Assembly (NCBI RefSeq): GCF_000632455.1
Contig: NZ_JFYL01000007.1
Location: 24,182 to 88,181 of the forward strand
Source: Acinetobacter sp. Ver3
GTDB lineage: Bacteria; Pseudomonadota; Gammaproteobacteria; Pseudomonadales; Moraxellaceae
Direction of reading: 5' to 3'
DNA: 64,000 nucleotides
Made by a program: the position numbers and the translations under genes. The notes below the pieces were generated by a model. It did not search any database and was not told the origin of the DNA. It worked only from the letters and a program-made list of their open reading frames with translations. Of this stretch, positions 55,099 through 64,000 are shown one piece after another. Numbering within the stretch: the stretch's first letter is position 1; every line of letters begins with the position of its first letter.

Positions 55099-55303
55099 AT
55101 ATGTTGATTGAAGGGATATAGGTACATCCTGAGTTAGTAAAGAGAGGAACGACTGTAGTTGGGGTATAAATCATCAGTTGAATATTTCCATCAGGCAGTA
55201 CTTTAGTGAAGTCTAATAAACGTATATTTTAAACTTCTCGAATCATTTTGTGGCTTGAGTAAAAAATGTAATTATTTCGACAGGTAAACTCGTACTTATG
55301 CAT
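55097..55303 (-). pseudogene. Possible remnant of a small gene, interrupted by one stop
   Basis: The 394 bases between infC and hsp20 hold no intact gene. On the minus strand, however, one frame reads protein-like text from an ATG at 55303 (MHKYEFTCRNNYIFYSSHKM, then IREV), meets a single TAA (55229-55231), and continues as NIRLLDFTKVLPDGNIQLMI and YTPTTVVPLFTNSGCTYIPS to a TAA inside the infC terminator. Composition is plausible for a degraded gene, but no family is recognised and no ribosome site is visible. Confidence 0.3.
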
Positions 55304-55435
55304 AGAAAATTCTAGATGGATGGTAAAACTGAATAGGTTTAGAGTGTTTACTGTCTTGAAAGATGACCCAAAAAGGATTTTTTATATTGCACATCAGGAA
55401 ATTCGTTGCTCAAAGTAGCTGTAGATTTGATTTAT

Positions 55436-55470
55436 AAAAAAAAGCCGATACTTTTGCATCGGCTTTTTTT
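55436..55470. terminator. Terminator downstream of hsp20
   Basis: GCCGAT / ATCGGC stem, extended by an A-run pairing with a T-run, with an eight-base loop. It is suitable in both directions and lies 22 bases beyond the hsp20 stop. Confidence 0.85.
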
Positions 55471-55492
55471 GTGACTCATTAAGTTAGATGCT

Positions 55493-55963
55493 TTATTCGA
55501 CATGAACTGTTTTTTCAGTAGACTCTGTATTTTCTAACAGAAGTTTTTTGCCAATTGGAATTTGTCGAGGTAATTTCTCTTCTGGAATGATACGCTCTAA
55601 GTCGATCACTAATAAGCCATTTTCATAATCTGCTTGTTGAACTTCAATATGTTCATCTAAGCGAAGCGATAATTTAAATGAACGACGCGCAATTCCTTTA
55701 TGAAGATATTCGGTTTGTTCAGATTGAATAGCTTCTGGTTTTCCTGTGATCGAGAGAAGCTGATTTTCAAGACTGATATTTAACTCATCTTGACTAAATC
55801 CTGCAGTAGCGACCACGATGCCATATTTATTCTCACCTTTTTTTTCAATGTTATAAGGTGGGTAGTTTGGAGCATCACTTTGCATTGCGTAATCAATAAA
55901 ATCGTTTAAACGATCAAAACCAATGCTACGACGAAACAATGGATGAAGATTTAAGTTACTCAT
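55493..55963 (-). CDS. Hsp20/alpha-crystallin small heat-shock protein (IbpA-like)
   Basis: ATP-independent holdase chaperone, 156 residues. The alpha-crystallin domain runs from about residue 37 to 130: PPYNIEKKGENKYGIVVATA, FSQDELNISLENQLLSITGK and HKGIARRSFKLSLRLDEHIE, the last matching the IbpA/B 'GIAxRxFxRxFxL' block. The C-terminal IxI-type anchor is seen in RQIPIGKK. A strong SD (AGGAGG) lies 8 bases from the ATG and is predicted to be hidden in a thermosensor hairpin; a candidate heat-shock promoter lies 100 bases further up. Confidence 0.93.
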   Translation of the reverse strand: MSNLNLHPLFRRSIGFDRLNDFIDYAMQSDAPNYPPYNIEKKGENKYGIVVATAGFSQDELNISLENQLLSITGKPEAIQSEQTEYLHKGIARRSFKLSLRLDEHIEVQQADYENGLLVIDLERIIPEEKLPRQIPIGKKLLLENTESTEKTVHVE

Positions 55964-55994
55964 GATTAAAACCTCCTGAGGTCAGCAAAGTCAT
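55962..55994 (-). promoter_or_regulatory. Putative ROSE-like RNA thermometer of hsp20
   Basis: On the minus strand, UUGCU (55984-55988) faces AGGA of the Shine-Dalgarno (55974-55977) across a six-base loop GACCUC. UUGCU pairing with AGGA around a bulged G is the signature of ROSE elements, the thermometers of ibpA-type genes. AUGA (55991-55994) can also pair with UCAU at the start codon (55962-55965). An alternative ACCU/AGGU hairpin hides the same ribosome site. Confidence 0.6.
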
Positions 55995-56068
55995 AAAAAT
56001 AAGAATGTTGTTCTGTCATGACTATCATCAACAGAACCAGATGATCATCATAAATCTGGCTAATTTTT

Positions 56069-56096
56069 TATATAGGTTCAGACCGAAATTTTTCAA
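56069..56096 (-). promoter_or_regulatory. Candidate hsp20 promoter
   Basis: On the minus strand, TTGAAA (56091-56096) is followed after 16 bases by TATATA, a sigma-70-like pair. The same segment also reads TTGAAA, 14 bases, CCTATAT, close to the heat-shock sigma-32 pattern. Which factor is used cannot be decided by eye. Confidence 0.45.
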
Positions 56097-56243
56097 TAAT
56101 AAATTCAAAAAAATTTAAAATATTTTATAAATAATTGATTTTTTACAATTTATAAATAAAAAATTTCTATCCTTGTTGTTTGGTTTGAAATGATTTATGG
56201 TGGATAAATCAATCAACAAAGGGCATATGGAGCCTGAACTGTA

Positions 56244-56861
56244 ATGATCGATTTATATTACTGGGGAACACCCAACGGATTAAAAATAACAATTGCACTC
56301 GAAGAAATGGCTTTAGATTATCAAATCTATCCAATCAATATATTAGAAAATGATCAGTTCCAAACTGACTTTCTTGCGATTTCTCCTAATAATAAAATTC
56401 CTGCGATAGTTGATCAAAATGGACCGAATAATCAATCGATTTCGATTTTCGAGTCTGGTGCAATACTGCAATATTTAGGACGTAAAACGGGACAATTCTA
56501 TCCTCAGCACGAAATCGCGAGAATTCAGGTTGAACAATGGTTGATGTGGCAAATGGGTGGTCTAGGACCGATGTTAGGTCAAAATCATCATTTTGCTAAA
56601 TTTGCTAAAGAGAAAATCCCTTATGCGATCGAGCGCTACATTACAGAAACTAAAAGATTATATGGGGTGCTCAATAAGCAGTTAGTTGGGCAAGACTATG
56701 TGGCAGGTGAGTACTCTATTGCGGATATGGCAATTTTCCCTTGGTTGATGCGGCACGAGTGGCAAAGTATTCATTTAGCAGAGTTTCCTGAAGTGGAAGC
56801 TTATATTCAACGTATCCAACAGAGACCAGCGGTACAAAAGGCGCTTGCACTACTAAAGTAG
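56244..56861 (+). CDS. Glutathione S-transferase-family protein (YfcG/Ure2-like)
   Basis: 205 residues. Thioredoxin-fold N-domain with YYWGTPNGLKITIALEEMAL, SPNNKIPAIVD (cis-Pro) and SIFESGAILQYLGRKTG (glutathione-binding Glu-Ser), then a helical C-domain with YSIADMAIFPWLMRHE. The TPNGxK start and SPNxKIPA loop are those of the YfcG/YghU disulfide-bond oxidoreductase group, which use glutathione but often lack classical transferase activity. It is followed by a terminator. Confidence 0.88.
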   Translation: MIDLYYWGTPNGLKITIALEEMALDYQIYPINILENDQFQTDFLAISPNNKIPAIVDQNGPNNQSISIFESGAILQYLGRKTGQFYPQHEIARIQVEQWLMWQMGGLGPMLGQNHHFAKFAKEKIPYAIERYITETKRLYGVLNKQLVGQDYVAGEYSIADMAIFPWLMRHEWQSIHLAEFPEVEAYIQRIQQRPAVQKALALLK

Positions 56862-56896
56862 ATCACGGATTTAAGTGTGATAAACTCTACATATCT

Positions 56897-56920
56897 AAAC
56901 CACCATTCGGTGGTTTTTTT
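56897..56920 (+). terminator. Terminator after the GST gene
   Basis: AAACCACC / GGTGGTTT with loop ATTC and a run of seven T residues. It lies just upstream of the SD of the next gene, which therefore must be transcribed by read-through or from a promoter overlapping this site. Confidence 0.85.
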
Positions 56921-56933
56921 ATGGAGAACTGCC

Positions 56934-57233
56934 ATGAAGGATTTTTTTTTAAATTTTAGCAAAATTGTTGAATCTAATTCAAAAGTATACTGGGCAATTA
57001 TTGCTGGTATTTTACTCTGTGTTGCTTCTTATATCGTCGAAATATTTCATGTGCAAAATATCATTGCAGCAATCGAACCAGATTCTAGGGATCAATTAAA
57101 ACAGGTGATTCCAGCGACAACGAGTAAATATACGGTGCTACGTGCCATCATAGTAGTGTTAGCAATTGCTTGGTCGATAAAAGAATATCGTAAAACTCAG
57201 AAACTTCTAGCTGTGAATAAGTCCAGTAAATGA
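56934..57233 (+). CDS. Small two-helix membrane protein of unknown function
   Basis: 99 residues from ATG 56934, which has GGAG 7 bases upstream; a start at 56877 would run through a terminator and is rejected. Two transmembrane segments are visible (VYWAIIAGILLCVASYIVEI and VLRAIIVVLAIAWSI) with a charged tail. No family recognised. It overlaps the following DedA/YqaA-like gene by ATGA, so the two are translationally coupled. Confidence 0.7.
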   Translation: MKDFFLNFSKIVESNSKVYWAIIAGILLCVASYIVEIFHVQNIIAAIEPDSRDQLKQVIPATTSKYTVLRAIIVVLAIAWSIKEYRKTQKLLAVNKSSK

Positions 57234-57655
57234 ATCTGATTTTATTGTTCTTAAGTGCCTTTGGAGCCGCCACTTTATTGCCCTTACAGTCCGAAGCAAT
57301 ATTGTTGGGGTCATTTGCTCTAAAACAATTTTCGCCGTGGATGCTTATTTTTGTTGCAAGTGTAGCGAATGTGATGGGTTCATGCGTTAATTGGTGGTTG
57401 GGCTTAAAAATAGAGCAGTTTAAAACCAAAAAGTGGTTTCCATTTAAGTCAGATCAAATGATTCGTGCTCAACGGGCTTATCAGCAGTATGGTACATGGT
57501 CACTTCTTTTAAGTTGGGTGCCTATCATTGGTGATCCAATCACCTTAATTGCAGGAATCTTGAAAGAAAAATTCTGGAAATTTATCTTCGTGGTGGGTAT
57601 AGCGAAAACAGGTCGATATCTATTTATCTACTGGGTGTATCTTGGTTTGTTCTAA
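57230..57655 (+). CDS. YqaA/DedA-family membrane protein
   Basis: 141 residues, four hydrophobic segments. The family hallmark is present: LPLQSEAILLGSFAL near the N-terminus (Glu in the first re-entrant helix), ANVMGSCVNWWLGL, and WVPIIGDPITLIAGILK, where the G-D-P-x-T segment is the DedA/SNARE-associated signature. DedA proteins act in lipid flipping and proton-driven envelope homeostasis; the short YqaA subgroup has no firm function. It precedes rpmI by 158 bases. Confidence 0.85.
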   Translation: MNLILLFLSAFGAATLLPLQSEAILLGSFALKQFSPWMLIFVASVANVMGSCVNWWLGLKIEQFKTKKWFPFKSDQMIRAQRAYQQYGTWSLLLSWVPIIGDPITLIAGILKEKFWKFIFVVGIAKTGRYLFIYWVYLGLF

Positions 57656-57730
57656 ATTTTCGTAGAGTAAAACTCATCAAGATTAATTTGTCTGAATCAA
57701 GATTAACGGTGCTTTTGTTTTGCGCAAAGA

Positions 57731-57741
57731 TGCTATAGAAT
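57731..57741 (+). promoter_or_regulatory. Extended -10 promoter for rpmI-rplT
   Basis: TGCTATAGAAT gives a TG-n extended -10 element, with no strong -35. It would start transcription about 65 bases upstream of rpmI. Confidence 0.45.
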
Positions 57742-57753
57742 ACTCGCTCCCTT

Positions 57754-57800
57754 ACCTGCAGGTCGTATTGTAATGGTGCAAACGAGCCGAACAGGTGTTC
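57754..57800 (+). promoter_or_regulatory. Structured leader of rpmI-rplT, possible L20 autoregulation site
   Basis: The leader holds the palindrome ACCTGCAGGT (57754-57763) and a GAAC-AGGT-GTTC hairpin (57789-57800) whose loop-side CAGGT can pair with the upstream ACCTG, giving a possible pseudoknot. In E. coli, L20 represses its operon through a pseudoknot upstream of rpmI; similarity here is only architectural. Confidence 0.35.
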
Positions 57801-57813
57801 AAAAGAGGTTGTT

Positions 57814-58008
57814 ATGCCTAAGATGAAAACTCGCCGTGGTGCAGCAAAACGCTTCAAAGCGACTGCTAACGGTTTTAAGCGTAAACAAGCGTTCAAACGC
57901 CACATTTTGACCAAAAAATCTGCTAAGCGTATTCGTCAATTGCGCGGCTGTGTAATGGTTCACGTAAGTGACGTTGCTTCAGTTCGTCGTATGTGCCCGT
58001 ACATCTAA
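57814..58008 (+). CDS. rpmI: 50S ribosomal protein L35
   Basis: 64 residues, very basic: [38 protein letters not shown] and the C-terminal [14 protein letters not shown] are typical of L35. SD GAGG lies upstream, and rplT begins 11 bases after the stop. L35-L20 are paired as usual, but separated here from infC. Confidence 0.97.
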   Translation: MPKMKTRRGAAKRFKATANGFKRKQAFKRHILTKKSAKRIRQLRGCVMVHVSDVASVRRMCPYI

Positions 58009-58019
58009 GGAGATTATAA

Positions 58020-58379
58020 ATGGCTCGTGTAAAACGTGGTGTACAGGCTCATCGCCGTCACAAAAAAATTCTTGCTCGCGCTAAAGGTTACTATGGTGCT
58101 CGTTCACGCGTTTACCGCGTAGCGTTCCAAGCGGTAATCAAAGCAGGTCAATATGCTTACCGTGACCGTCGTCAAAAGAAACGTCAATTCCGTGCTTTAT
58201 GGATTGCGCGTATCAATGCTGGTGCACGTCAAAATGGTTTGTCGTACAGCCGTATGATCGATGGCTTGAAAAAAGCTCAAGTGATCATCGACCGTCGCGT
58301 ACTTGCTGACATCGCTATGCATGACGCAGTTGCATTTGCTGCTTTAGCTGAAAAAGCTAAAGGCGCATTAGCTGCTTAA
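58020..58379 (+). CDS. rplT: 50S ribosomal protein L20
   Basis: 119 residues: [40 protein letters not shown] and [20 protein letters not shown] are standard L20 blocks. L20 starts assembly of the 50S particle and, in several bacteria, controls its own operon. SD AAGGAG lies 5 bases from the ATG. It ends at a terminator, so pheS and pheT are a separate unit. Confidence 0.97.
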   Translation: MARVKRGVQAHRRHKKILARAKGYYGARSRVYRVAFQAVIKAGQYAYRDRRQKKRQFRALWIARINAGARQNGLSYSRMIDGLKKAQVIIDRRVLADIAMHDAVAFAALAEKAKGALAA

Positions 58380-58394
58380 TCATCGTAGATGAGA

Positions 58395-58422
58395 AAAAGA
58401 CCGCTTTTTAGCGGTCTTTTTT
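58395..58422 (+). terminator. Terminator after rplT
   Basis: AAAAGACCGC / GCGGTCTTTT with a T-rich six-base loop and a following T-run. Confidence 0.9.
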
Positions 58423-58462
58423 ATTTTCATTGTTTACGACCAAATAAAGCCAAGAGATTAGT

Positions 58463-59002
58463 ATGAATAAAATTATGGTCGTCGGTACAGCAGCATCTGG
58501 GAAAACAACCTTTGCACGTAAGTTGGCTGCTCAACTGCAAGTCGATCATATTGAACTTGATAATCTCTTTTGGTTGGATAACTGGACTGAGTCATCTCCA
58601 ATACAATTTCAAGAAAAATTTATAAATCGTGTTAGGTCTATGAATAAGGGCTTCGTGATTGATGGTAATTATTCTCTGATTCAAAATTTAATCTTAAGTG
58701 AGATCGACACTGTGATGTGGTTGGATTTTTCACTACGCGTAAATCTTTATCGTGTGATTAAGAGGTCGCTATACCGTGTGATTAGCCAAAAGAAAATATG
58801 GAAAAATTCTAACAATAGAGAACATTGGGCGAAATTGTTAAGTAAAGACTCAATAATATTGTGGGTAGTCCAAACACATGGGAAAAATAGACTTAAATAT
58901 TTGCAGATGATGAATGCCACTCAATATCATCATATAAAGTGGCTACATTTTCATAAAACTGAACAATTAGATGAATTTTTAAAACATCACAGTCCAAAAT
59001 AG
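58463..59002 (+). CDS. P-loop ATPase, adenylate-kinase-like ('topology modulation' protein type)
   Basis: 179 residues. Walker A GTAASGKTTFARKLA at the N-terminus; then HIELDNLFWLDNW and FVIDGNYS, the pattern of small kinase-like proteins often labelled DNA topology modulation (FlaR-like). Family members have no proven activity in most cases; nucleotide or small-molecule phosphorylation is a fold-based guess. The stop overlaps the end of the convergent tail-anchored-protein gene by 16 bases. Confidence 0.78.
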   Translation: MNKIMVVGTAASGKTTFARKLAAQLQVDHIELDNLFWLDNWTESSPIQFQEKFINRVRSMNKGFVIDGNYSLIQNLILSEIDTVMWLDFSLRVNLYRVIKRSLYRVISQKKIWKNSNNREHWAKLLSKDSIILWVVQTHGKNRLKYLQMMNATQYHHIKWLHFHKTEQLDEFLKHHSPK

Positions 59003-60012
59003 TAAGCGCAGAAACAGATTATTGCAGTGACTAAAATGAGGGCAAACACATTTGATTTACCTGTTTTAGGTGTGGGTTGGTGAGAACTGGAATCATTGTT
59101 GAAAAAGCGTTTTCCATGTTGAGTATGTGTTAAGGCTTCATCCAAAGGGGAGTGAATTTCGGGGCTTTTTAAATGAGCAGTTTTATAGTGATTTGCTACT
59201 TTAGTAATGAATTTTGCACTCAGGTCATCTAACTTTTGTTGAAATACCTTCAGTTGTTTTTCTTCCTCAAGAGATTCTTGATGATCTTGCTCCAAAAGCT
59301 TTCGTTTTTGAATCTTTAAATGTTGTTCTAGATGCATGAAACGCACTAAGGTTTCATTGGCATAAGGTGCTGCATAATCTTGTGGCAGTAATGGTAAGGC
59401 AGCTCCAGCGTTGGAGGGTGATTGATCGTCAGTACCATAAAAGATTGCGCCACGTTTAACGGATTCCACCCCTTGTGCTAATGCGCGATCGAACAGCTCA
59501 TTCTCTGTGTAGTCGTGAATATCATTCCAATTAGGTGCTTGAAGATCTGCCTCAACACGTTTGATATGTTGGGTGGATAGATCAAAACGCCAAAATGTTT
59601 CAATTCGTGCAGGGAGTGTTTGGTTGTTTGGTATGTCGAAGTCTTGTTCAGAACTATACCATTCGGCAAGTTCTTTACCACAGATCCATGCTGTTTTTAC
59701 ATTGCGGTGATGACTGACAATGAAATGGGGATATGGTAAAAGCTCAACATTTGGATTGGGATTTTTTTCATCGATTAATAAACTTGAGTTATGTAGGCTT
59801 AAGCGTGTGACACCCTGACGTTTTAAGCTTTCTAACCAAACTTGGAAGTGTTGTGCCAATAAGTGTTGTGTATTTAAATCTCGAAAAAGGAAATGGTGCT
59901 GATTAAAAATCGCATGATTTTTCCAGTGTTGAAAACTTAAATCCTGACTTAAAAACTCATTGCCATAAGTCACGAGTGTGAGCTGTTGTTTCCAAATTTG
60001 ATCTAATGCCAT
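58987..60012 (-). CDS. Hypothetical C-tail-anchored coiled-coil protein
   Basis: 341 residues from ATG 60012 (MALDQIWKQQLTLVTYGNEF). The N-terminal two-thirds is soluble and not recognised. Residues about 225-285 are rich in Glu, Lys and Gln and should form a coiled coil (HLKIQKRKLLEQDHQESLEE, followed by EKQLKVFQQKLDDLSAK). A hydrophilic linker leads to one terminal transmembrane helix (FALILVTAIICFCAYYFGL) with no residues beyond it, so the protein is probably tail-anchored with its bulk in the cytoplasm. No signal peptide. Function unknown. Confidence 0.7.
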   Translation of the reverse strand: MALDQIWKQQLTLVTYGNEFLSQDLSFQHWKNHAIFNQHHFLFRDLNTQHLLAQHFQVWLESLKRQGVTRLSLHNSSLLIDEKNPNPNVELLPYPHFIVSHHRNVKTAWICGKELAEWYSSEQDFDIPNNQTLPARIETFWRFDLSTQHIKRVEADLQAPNWNDIHDYTENELFDRALAQGVESVKRGAIFYGTDDQSPSNAGAALPLLPQDYAAPYANETLVRFMHLEQHLKIQKRKLLEQDHQESLEEEKQLKVFQQKLDDLSAKFITKVANHYKTAHLKSPEIHSPLDEALTHTQHGKRFFNNDSSSHQPTPKTGKSNVFALILVTAIICFCAYYFGL

Positions 60013-60124
60013 GACATATCTTCTCAATGATCATTGCGCATATCTTAAACTTTTTATAAATGTAATTTCCAATTTAATTCCACATCCAATTTTAACACTT
60101 GCTGATCTTCATACGGAGCTATAA

Positions 60125-61162
<1,038 letters not shown>

Positions 61163-61174
61163 AACTTTTTATTA

Positions 61175-61252
61175 AATCCTCTCCTAACTTGAGGAACTCC
61201 ACAGAATCATTTGGGGTTCTCTCCCTTAGCAAAGGGGGTTAGAGGGAGGATT
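61175..61252. repeat. Palindromic intergenic repeat between pheS and pheT
   Basis: Outer arms AATCCTCTCCTAAC (61175-61188) and GTTAGAGGGAGGATT (61238-61252) are near-perfect inverted copies. Between them are two further hairpins: AACTCC/GGGGTT (61195-61218) and CCCTT/AAGGG (61223-61236). The whole folds as a three-way cruciform. It has the look of a dispersed, non-coding intergenic repeat unit and interrupts an otherwise tight operon. Confidence 0.7.
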
Positions 61253-61282
61253 CTAGAGATTTGAATTACAGGTTTTATATCA

Positions 61283-63664
61283 ATGAAAATTAGCGAAAAT
61301 TGGCTACGCACATGGGTTAACCCAGCCATCGATAGCGATACTTTATCTGACCAACTGACCATGCTTGGCCTTGAGGTAGATGATTTATCTCCTGCTGCAA
61401 AACCATTTACAGGTGTGGTTGTAGGTGAAGTACTTACGGTAGAACAGCACCCAGATGCAGATCGTTTACGTGTAACGACTGTCAACATTGGTGTGGGTGA
61501 ACCATTACAAATCGTCTGTGGTGCACCTAATGTACGTGCAGGAATGAAAGCACCCGTAGCAACCATCGGTGCAGTATTGCCAGGTGATTTTAAAATCAAA
61601 AAAGGTAAGCTTCGTGGTGTTGAATCACAAGGTATGCTGTGCGGTGCATCTGAAATTGATTTAGAAGATAAAATCGACGGTCTACTCGAGCTTCCTGCGG
61701 ACGCGCTAGTCGGTGTAAACGTACGTGAATATCTAGACCTTGATGACAACGTGATTGATATTAGTATCACACCAAACCGTGGTGACTGTTTCAGTATTCG
61801 TGGGATTGCACGTGAAATTGGTGTGATTAACCAACTTCCCGTGACTGCGCCTGAAATTAAAGAAGTGGCTGCAACGATTGCTGATGAAAAGAAGGTCGTT
61901 GTATCTACTGAAGGTTGCCCACGTTACTTAGGTCGTGTGATCAAAAACGTCAACACCAAAGCGCCAACTCCTGAATGGATGGAACGCGCACTGGCTCGTT
62001 CTGGTATCCGTCAGCACAGTATCTTAGTTGATATTACCAACTATGTATTGATGGAGTTGGGTCAACCGCTTCACGCATTTGATGGTGGTAAAGTTCAAGG
62101 TGCGGTACACGTTCGTCAAGCAACTGCAGGTGAAAAACTTGTTCTCTTGAATGAGCAAGAAGTTGAAATGCAAGACAACGTGATGGTGATTGCAGATGAC
62201 GAAAAAGCATTAGCAATTGCGGGCATCATGGGTGGCTTGTCTTCATCGGTGACAGGCGCAACGACTGAAATCTTCCTTGAATCAGCATTCTTTGCACCAC
62301 TTCATATTGCGGGTCGTGCGCGTAGCTTCGGTTTACATACAGATGCGTCTCAGCGTTATGAGCGTGGAGTGGATTTCGAACTTCCAATGATCGCAATGCA
62401 CCGTGCATCTCAGTTGATTTCTGAGCTTGCAGGTGGTGAATTTGGTCCAATTACGGTAGCAGAAAATCCAAGAGTATTGCCAACACGCGAAGCAATCGAG
62501 CTTGAGCAGGCGCAAGTTGATCAACTTCTTGGTTATAAAGTTGACTCTGACTTTATTACTGATGCGTTAACACGTCTAGGTTGTCAGGTAACAATTAAAG
62601 CACAAGGTCAATGGTCTGTCGTACCGCCATCACATCGTTATGATATGGCAATCTACCAAGACTTAATTGAAGAGGTTGCGCGTATTCATGGTTATGACAA
62701 CATTCAAATCAGCTTGCCTGTGATTGATGTGAAACTTGCAAAATACCAAGATCAATTTGAAGTTGCACAATTACGTCAAACTTTGGTTGCACTTGGTTAT
62801 CAAGAGGCAATCAGCTTTAGTTTTGCTGATCTAAAACTTGAAAAACAGTTAAATCCAAGTGTAAATCCTTTGGCATTGGCAAATCCAATTTCAAGTGATT
62901 TGGCGGTAATGCGTTCGACTTTACTTTCAAGCTTAATTCCTTGTGTCCAATACAACGTTAATCGTCAACAAAGTCGTGTGCGCTTCTTTGAACTTGGCTT
63001 GCGTTTTGATTATCAAGAAGCAACCAGTATTCATGATCTTAAGCAAATACCTACACTAGCGATTGTGGCAACAGGTGCGAAGAATCAGGAATCTTGGCAT
63101 GCTAAACCTCAGCCAATGGATTTCTTCGATTTTAAAGGTGAAATTGAGGCTGTATTGGCGGCTGGACGAGTTCAAGTAGAATATGTGCGTTCAGAGCGTT
63201 CATGGTTGCATCCAGGTCAATCTGCTGAAATTTTAGTGGACGGACAATCGATTGGTTATATTGGTCGTTTACATCCATCGCTTGAAGATGAGCTTGATCT
63301 CGCAACGACATGGGTAGCAGAACTCGATCAATCGTCTGTTTTGCAAACTTATGTATCTAATTTTACAGAATTATCACGATTTCCTTCAGTGAGACGTGAT
63401 ATTGCAGTTTTAATTAGTGATAAGATTAATGTTAGTGAAATTCAGCAACTTATCGAAAAAACTGGAGGAGAGTTACTTGATTCTTCTTGGTTATTCGATG
63501 TGTATACGGGTCAAGGTGTAGAAGAGGGTAAACGTTCATTGGCGTTTGCACTTTTATGGCAGCATCCGAGTCGCACGCTTGAGGATGCTGAAATTAAATC
63601 TGGTATGGATAATATTTTACAAGTGTTAGAAAACACTTACCAAGCGACATTGAGGGCCTCATGA
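61283..63664 (+). CDS. pheT: Phenylalanyl-tRNA synthetase beta subunit
   Basis: 793 residues. Start [20 protein letters not shown]; tRNA-binding EMAP-like domain ([20 protein letters not shown], then [20 protein letters not shown]); B3/B4 editing domain ([20 protein letters not shown]); B5 domain; catalytic-like B6/7; C-terminal FDX anticodon-binding domain ([20 protein letters not shown]). Normal length. Its stop overlaps the ihfA start (ATGA). Confidence 0.97.
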   Translation: MKISENWLRTWVNPAIDSDTLSDQLTMLGLEVDDLSPAAKPFTGVVVGEVLTVEQHPDADRLRVTTVNIGVGEPLQIVCGAPNVRAGMKAPVATIGAVLPGDFKIKKGKLRGVESQGMLCGASEIDLEDKIDGLLELPADALVGVNVREYLDLDDNVIDISITPNRGDCFSIRGIAREIGVINQLPVTAPEIKEVAATIADEKKVVVSTEGCPRYLGRVIKNVNTKAPTPEWMERALARSGIRQHSILVDITNYVLMELGQPLHAFDGGKVQGAVHVRQATAGEKLVLLNEQEVEMQDNVMVIADDEKALAIAGIMGGLSSSVTGATTEIFLESAFFAPLHIAGRARSFGLHTDASQRYERGVDFELPMIAMHRASQLISELAGGEFGPITVAENPRVLPTREAIELEQAQVDQLLGYKVDSDFITDALTRLGCQVTIKAQGQWSVVPPSHRYDMAIYQDLIEEVARIHGYDNIQISLPVIDVKLAKYQDQFEVAQLRQTLVALGYQEAISFSFADLKLEKQLNPSVNPLALANPISSDLAVMRSTLLSSLIPCVQYNVNRQQSRVRFFELGLRFDYQEATSIHDLKQIPTLAIVATGAKNQESWHAKPQPMDFFDFKGEIEAVLAAGRVQVEYVRSERSWLHPGQSAEILVDGQSIGYIGRLHPSLEDELDLATTWVAELDQSSVLQTYVSNFTELSRFPSVRRDIAVLISDKINVSEIQQLIEKTGGELLDSSWLFDVYTGQGVEEGKRSLAFALLWQHPSRTLEDAEIKSGMDNILQVLENTYQATLRAS

Positions 63665-63957
63665 CAGCATTAACAAAAGCAGAAATGGCTGATCATTTGA
63701 GTGAGCTGACGAGTTTAAATCGTCGTGAAGCTAAACAAATGGTTGAGTTGTTTTTTGATGAAATTAGCCAGGCATTAATTGCAGGTGAACATGTCAAATT
63801 ATCGGGTTTTGGTAATTTCGAACTGCGTGACAAGCGTCAGCGTCCAGGGCGTAATCCAAAAACAGGTGAGGAGATTCCTATTTCTGCACGCCGTGTAGTG
63901 ACCTTCCGTGCTGGTCAAAAGTTTAGACAGCGTGTAGGGACAGAGCAAGTCGATTAA
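63661..63957 (+). CDS. ihfA: Integration host factor alpha subunit
   Basis: 98-residue nucleoid protein of the HU/IHF family that bends DNA at specific sites. [20 protein letters not shown] at the start and [20 protein letters not shown], which contains the DNA-intercalating Pro loop ([19 protein letters not shown]), identify the alpha subunit. Coupled to pheT by an ATGA overlap, as in E. coli. A run of nine A residues and the palindrome CTGAGCTCAG near the window end could be its terminator, cut by the edge. Confidence 0.96.
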   Translation: MTALTKAEMADHLSELTSLNRREAKQMVELFFDEISQALIAGEHVKLSGFGNFELRDKRQRPGRNPKTGEEIPISARRVVTFRAGQKFRQRVGTEQVD

Positions 63958-64000
63958 TCGCTTGATCAAATAACATTAAAAAAAAACCTGAGCTCAGCTC

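Noticed and set aside
56877..56933. Upstream start for the two-helix membrane protein
   Set aside because: The segment spans a strong terminator hairpin and translates to a non-hydrophobic extension; ATG 56934 has a proper SD.
61207..61770. Long open frame opposite the start of pheT
   Set aside because: Antisense shadow of a conserved gene; composition rich in Ser/Thr/Arg as expected from codon mirroring.

Overview
The window reads as chromosomal DNA of an Acinetobacter species (Moraxellaceae, Gammaproteobacteria). The basis is the AT-rich composition, recognisable protein families, and gene neighbourhoods: split three-gene pnt transhydrogenase, cysM-exonuclease-rlmD-relA beside a BarA/GacS kinase, pcnB-folK-panB-panC, rapZ-npr-darP, thrS-infC, rpmI-rplT and pheS-pheT-ihfA. 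This assignment comes from recognition alone; no database search was run. Most of the window is ordinary housekeeping sequence. No rRNA, tRNA, CRISPR array or prophage was seen.

Layout. 0-13 kb: a methyltransferase cut by the window edge, nagZ, the protease prc, an MHYT-GGDEF-EAL c-di-GMP protein, prfC, two related lipoproteins, tatD, tcdA and dusA. 13-20.3 kb is the accessory part: two very AT-rich orphan genes, a complete-looking IS5-family element with two overlapping transposase frames, a Gfa-like protein, a zinc-type dehydrogenase lacking the structural-zinc cysteines, a RidA-MFS operon driven from a textbook SoxR promoter and divergent from soxR, and an EamA transporter. 20.2-24 kb: an 0.8-kb non-coding stretch and the pnt operon. 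24-31 kb: rsfS, a hydroxypyruvate isomerase/tartronate-semialdehyde-reductase-like pair, a crotonase and the GacS/BarA kinase. 31-44 kb: cysM to relA (sulfur assimilation, rRNA methylation, stringent response), then mazG-comEA and a long pcnB-to-darP run that includes pantothenate synthesis. 44-52 kb: an acyl-CoA synthetase, a tightly coupled three-gene operon (ceramidase-like amidase, sugar-lactone oxidase, PLP fold-III protein) and a Rieske/glutamate-synthase fusion. 52-64 kb: translation genes, with non-ribosomal genes placed between infC and rpmI and between rplT and pheS.

The most interesting signals are regulatory. (1) The thrS leader has a hairpin with a 7-nt loop that imitates the tRNA-Thr(UGU) anticodon loop just before the ribosome binding site. 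(2) infC starts with AUU. (3) The hsp20 Shine-Dalgarno lies in a ROSE-type hairpin (UUGCU/AGGA). (4) A SoxR box sits in a 19-bp promoter spacer in front of ridA-MFS. (5) pntA has a perfect hairpin in its leader. The best candidate for an undescribed pathway is the ceramidase/lactone-oxidase/PLP operon at 46.3-50.6 kb: all hallmark residues of the ceramidase family are present but there is no signal peptide, and the PLP protein lacks the usual zinc-binding motif of its relatives.
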